From contig DAOUSM010000036.1 of the NCBI GenBank assembly GCA_030627225.1, positions 1-7,712 of the forward strand: a DNA stretch of 7,712 nucleotides, in the 5' to 3' direction. A program made the translations under genes and the position numbers. Below are positions 5,867 to 7,712 of this stretch, piece by piece. Position 1 is the first letter of the stretch. Each line of letters starts with the position of its first letter. A model generated the notes under the pieces. The model saw only the letters and a list, made by a program, of their open reading frames with translations. It did no database searches and was not told the origin of the DNA. This stretch comes from Candidatus Bathyarchaeota archaeon. Lineage in GTDB: Archaea > Thermoproteota > Bathyarchaeia > Bathyarchaeales > Bathycorpusculaceae.

Positions 5867-7194
5867 TGTTTTCCGCTTCTCCGGAGAAATTCTTCCAAAA
5901 TCTCCTCTAGCGTGACTGACCCTAACACTTTGAGTTCATATTTTACCCTCACAGTTGGCTTGTCAATAGTCATAACCCTTCTTAGGTCGATGGGTGTTCC
6001 AATCACCACCGTATCACATGGTGTGCGGTCAATAGTCTCTTTAAGTTCAGCTATTTGTTTCTCACCATAGCCTACCGCTGGAAGAATTGCTCCCAAATGC
6101 TTGTATTTTTCATAAGTTGCTTTTATCGAGCCAACCGCGTATGCCCTCGGGTCAACCATTTCGCTTGCCCCAAGCTGTTTAGCTATTATTGCTCCGGCAC
6201 CATAGGGCATGTTGCCATGCGTTAATGTTGGACCATCCTCAATGACTAAAACCCGATTTCCTTTAATCAGTTCCGGTTTGTCAACAGTTATGGGTGAAGC
6301 AGCCTCCAATATTTTGGCTTTCGGATTAACCATCCTAATGTTTTCCTTAACCCTTTCAACGTTTTTGGGGTCCGCTGTGTCAACCTTGTTGATTACCACA
6401 ACGTTTGCCATCCGTAGGTTTGCTTCTCCAGGGTGATAGGTCAGTTCGTTTCCAACCCTGTGCGGGTCGGCAACAACAATGTGCAAGTCAGGCTTATAGA
6501 AAGGTAAATCATTGTTGCCTCCGTCCCAAACAATAACGTCTGCCTCCTTTTCCGCTTCTCTCAGAATTTTCTCATAGTCAACTCCTGCATAAACGATTAT
6601 GCCGTTGTCAATATGCGGCTCGTATTCTTCTCTCTCCTCAATTGTGCATTCGTATTTGTCCAAGTCTTCATAGGAAGCGAAACGTTGGCAAACCTGCTTC
6701 CTTAGGTCTCCGTAGGGCATTGGATGTCGTATGGCAACAACCCTTAAACCCTTGTTTTTCAAGATTTTCGCAACATGCCGTGAAGTTTGGCTCTTACCTG
6801 AACCAGTTCTAACGGCGCCCACTGAAACTAATGGAACCTTAGCTTTCAGCATTGTTGTTTTGGGACCCATTAAGCGGAAGTCCGCTCCACTCGCTAGTGC
6901 TATCGAAGCCTTATGCATGACATACTCGTGGGAAACGTCGCTGTATGCGAAAACAACTTGATCAACATCATGTTCCTTTATTAGCTTCGGCAGTTCCCCT
7001 TCCGGATAGATCGGTACGCCATTTGGATAGTTTGGACCTGCAAGTTCAGGCGGGTATATCCTTTTCTCTATGCCTGGAATCTGCGTAGCCGTGAAAGCTA
7101 CAACTTCATAGGCATCGTTACTTCTGAAGTAAACGTTAAAGTTATGGAAATCCCTGCCAGCCGCGCCCATTATAATAACCTTAATCTTCTGCAT
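5863..7194 (-). CDS. cpgS: Cyclic 2,3-diphosphoglycerate synthetase homologue (P-loop NTPase)
   Basis: A 443-residue protein matching the family of the Methanothermus enzyme that closes 2,3-diphosphoglycerate to cyclic 2,3-diphosphoglycerate at the cost of ATP. The N-terminal Rossmann-like part has IIMGAAGRDFHNFN (7-20) and FTATQIPGIE (34-43). A P-loop-like GAVRTGSGKSQTS (126-138) comes next, then RHPMPYGDL (156-164), EEREEYEPHI (186-195), DGGNNDLPFY (224-233) and a GTPase-like NKVD (269-272). EDGPTLTHG and GTPIDLRR follow nearer the C-terminus. The size is close to the known enzyme (about 460). It is cytoplasmic. In methanogens the product is an osmolyte and thermoprotectant, but homologues occur in many archaea without proven cDPG, so the reaction here is inferred and the protein may be an NTPase with another role. 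It starts at ATG 7194, with GAGAGG about 10 bases upstream. The first gene of a two-gene operon with the cyclophilin-like gene. Confidence 0.85.
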   Translation of the reverse strand: MQKIKVIIMGAAGRDFHNFNVYFRSNDAYEVVAFTATQIPGIEKRIYPPELAGPNYPNGVPIYPEGELPKLIKEHDVDQVVFAYSDVSHEYVMHKASIALASGADFRLMGPKTTMLKAKVPLVSVGAVRTGSGKSQTSRHVAKILKNKGLRVVAIRHPMPYGDLRKQVCQRFASYEDLDKYECTIEEREEYEPHIDNGIIVYAGVDYEKILREAEKEADVIVWDGGNNDLPFYKPDLHIVVADPHRVGNELTYHPGEANLRMANVVVINKVDTADPKNVERVKENIRMVNPKAKILEAASPITVDKPELIKGNRVLVIEDGPTLTHGNMPYGAGAIIAKQLGASEMVDPRAYAVGSIKATYEKYKHLGAILPAVGYGEKQIAELKETIDRTPCDTVVIGTPIDLRRVMTIDKPTVRVKYELKVLGSVTLEEILEEFLRRSGKQ

Positions 7195-7207
7195 GTAGGG
7201 TTTCCTC

Positions 7208-7213
7208 TCTAAA
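7208..7213 (-). promoter_or_regulatory. Ribosome-binding site of the cDPG synthetase homologue
   Basis: Read on the minus strand this is the purine-rich AGAGAGG-type run ending about 13 bases before the ATG at 7194. It supports that start over later in-frame codons. Confidence 0.5.
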
Positions 7214-7214
7214 A

Positions 7215-7228
7215 CCCCAAATAAGGGG
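7215..7228 (-). repeat. Inverted repeat in the leader of the cDPG synthetase homologue
   Basis: CCCC AAATAA GGGG is a perfect four-base inverted repeat with a six-base loop. It lies between the TATA-like box and the ribosome site, at the predicted transcription start. It could be an operator or a small hairpin next to the ribosome site; the stem is short. Confidence 0.35.
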
Positions 7229-7250
7229 ATTCAATACTACCTAAACCATC

Positions 7251-7260
7251 CCATATAAAC
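7251..7260 (-). promoter_or_regulatory. Candidate TATA box for the cpgS/cyclophilin-like operon
   Basis: On the minus strand GTTTATATGG is a good archaeal TATA box. It predicts initiation near 7229 and a leader of about 35 bases carrying the inverted repeat and the ribosome site. It lies within about 25 bases of the stop of the upstream aminotransferase gene, so the operon probably has its own promoter. Confidence 0.5.
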
Positions 7261-7274
7261 TTAACTTAGCAAAC

Positions 7275-7712
7275 CTACTTTAGAAGATGTAGAACCGATT
7301 CACCTATAAAATTTATCTGCTTTGCAGTAACGCCGGGATGCACTGGCAGCGAAAAAACCTGTTTTGCCGCTTTCTCCGTTTCTGGAAGCCTATATCTTCC
7401 AAATTTTCTGTAGTATGGCATGAGGTGTATAGGATTCGCATAGTAAACTTCTGCGCCTATCCCTTTTTGTCTTAACGCTTCAACTATTTTATCTCTTTTC
7501 TTTCCTTTGGCACCTTTTAATCTAACAGTGTAAAGGTACCAGCTGTGTTTGTAGCCTTTAGGCTCTTTTGGCAACTGCAAGTTCTTCACTCTTCTAAGTT
7601 TTGCTGTTAGTCCTCTAGCGTTTTCACGCCTTTTTGCTAAGAATTTCGGCAACTTCTTTAGTTGTACACAGCCTATTGCTGCCTGTATTTCTGGCATGTG
7701 ATAGTTATGCCC
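7275..7712 (-). CDS. DegT/DnrJ/EryC1/StrS-family aminotransferase, C-terminal part
   Basis: The last 145 residues of a PLP-dependent sugar aminotransferase; the frame stays open to the right edge, so the gene begins beyond the window. The first visible residues, GHNYHMPEIQAAIG, are the family hallmark (usually GYNYRMTEIQAAIG). Then QLKKL, KHSWYLYTVRL, a long helix ending LRQKGIGAEVYY, PIHLMPYY and a final FSLPVHPGVTAKQI follow, all in the normal order of the family's small C-terminal domain. The catalytic lysine is in the missing part. Such enzymes transfer an amino group to keto-sugars of nucleotide-sugars for glycans or secondary metabolites; the exact substrate cannot be told. The Met at 7697 is internal, not a start, because in-frame coding runs upstream of it. 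Confidence 0.9.
   Translation of the reverse strand, partial: GHNYHMPEIQAAIGCVQLKKLPKFLAKRRENARGLTAKLRRVKNLQLPKEPKGYKHSWYLYTVRLKGAKGKKRDKIVEALRQKGIGAEVYYANPIHLMPYYRKFGRYRLPETEKAAKQVFSLPVHPGVTAKQINFIGESVLHLLK

Overview
The window is densely coding archaeal DNA. The main pointers are an HMf-type histone, a TrmB-family regulator, a tetraether lipid synthase (Tes) homologue, a eukaryote-type ribosomal protein S25e, archaeal TATA boxes, oligo-T terminators and Shine-Dalgarno sites matching an archaeal 16S tail. S25e is normally found in TACK/Asgard-type archaea and not in Euryarchaeota, so together with Tes and the histone a Bathyarchaeia-like or related TACK lineage is the best guess. This placement is an inference, not proof. 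I saw no tRNA, rRNA, insertion sequence, CRISPR array or phage gene. No gap between genes exceeds about 100 bases.

Layout from the left: (1) a minus-strand TatD-type metal-dependent hydrolase (74-853), divergent from (2) a plus-strand HExxH metallopeptidase-like protein (935-1852), with a perfectly palindromic TATA-like element between them. (3) A small histone gene (1937-2158) with its own promoter and a strong ribosome site, ending at an oligo-T terminator. (4) A minus-strand TrmB-like regulator (2202-2984), convergent with the histone gene. (5) Divergent from it, a Tes-like radical SAM gene that is broken by an apparent one-base insertion near 4048-4067. Its N-terminal part is read in 3062-4114 and its C-terminal part continues in another frame to 4550. 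(6) Ribosomal protein S25e (4614-4937). (7) An unrecognised 158-residue basic protein with a TTG start (4997-5473). (8) On the minus strand, a cyclic 2,3-diphosphoglycerate synthetase homologue (5863-7194), whose stop overlaps the start of a TM1367-type cyclophilin-like protein (5474-5866). (9) The C-terminal part of a DegT/DnrJ/EryC1/StrS aminotransferase, cut by the right edge (7275-7712).

Functional themes are membrane-lipid remodelling (Tes, possibly controlled by the adjacent TrmB regulator), chromatin (histone), translation (S25e), possible compatible-solute or phosphometabolite chemistry (cDPG synthetase homologue), and nucleotide-sugar or glycan aminotransfer (DegT family). The most interesting points are the broken but otherwise intact tes gene, a regularly spaced TTGC/GCAA/TTGC half-site array in the TrmB-tes promoter region, the cDPG-synthetase/cyclophilin-like gene pair, and two convergent genes whose stop codons abut with no spacer. 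I found nothing that amounts to a clearly undescribed multi-gene system.
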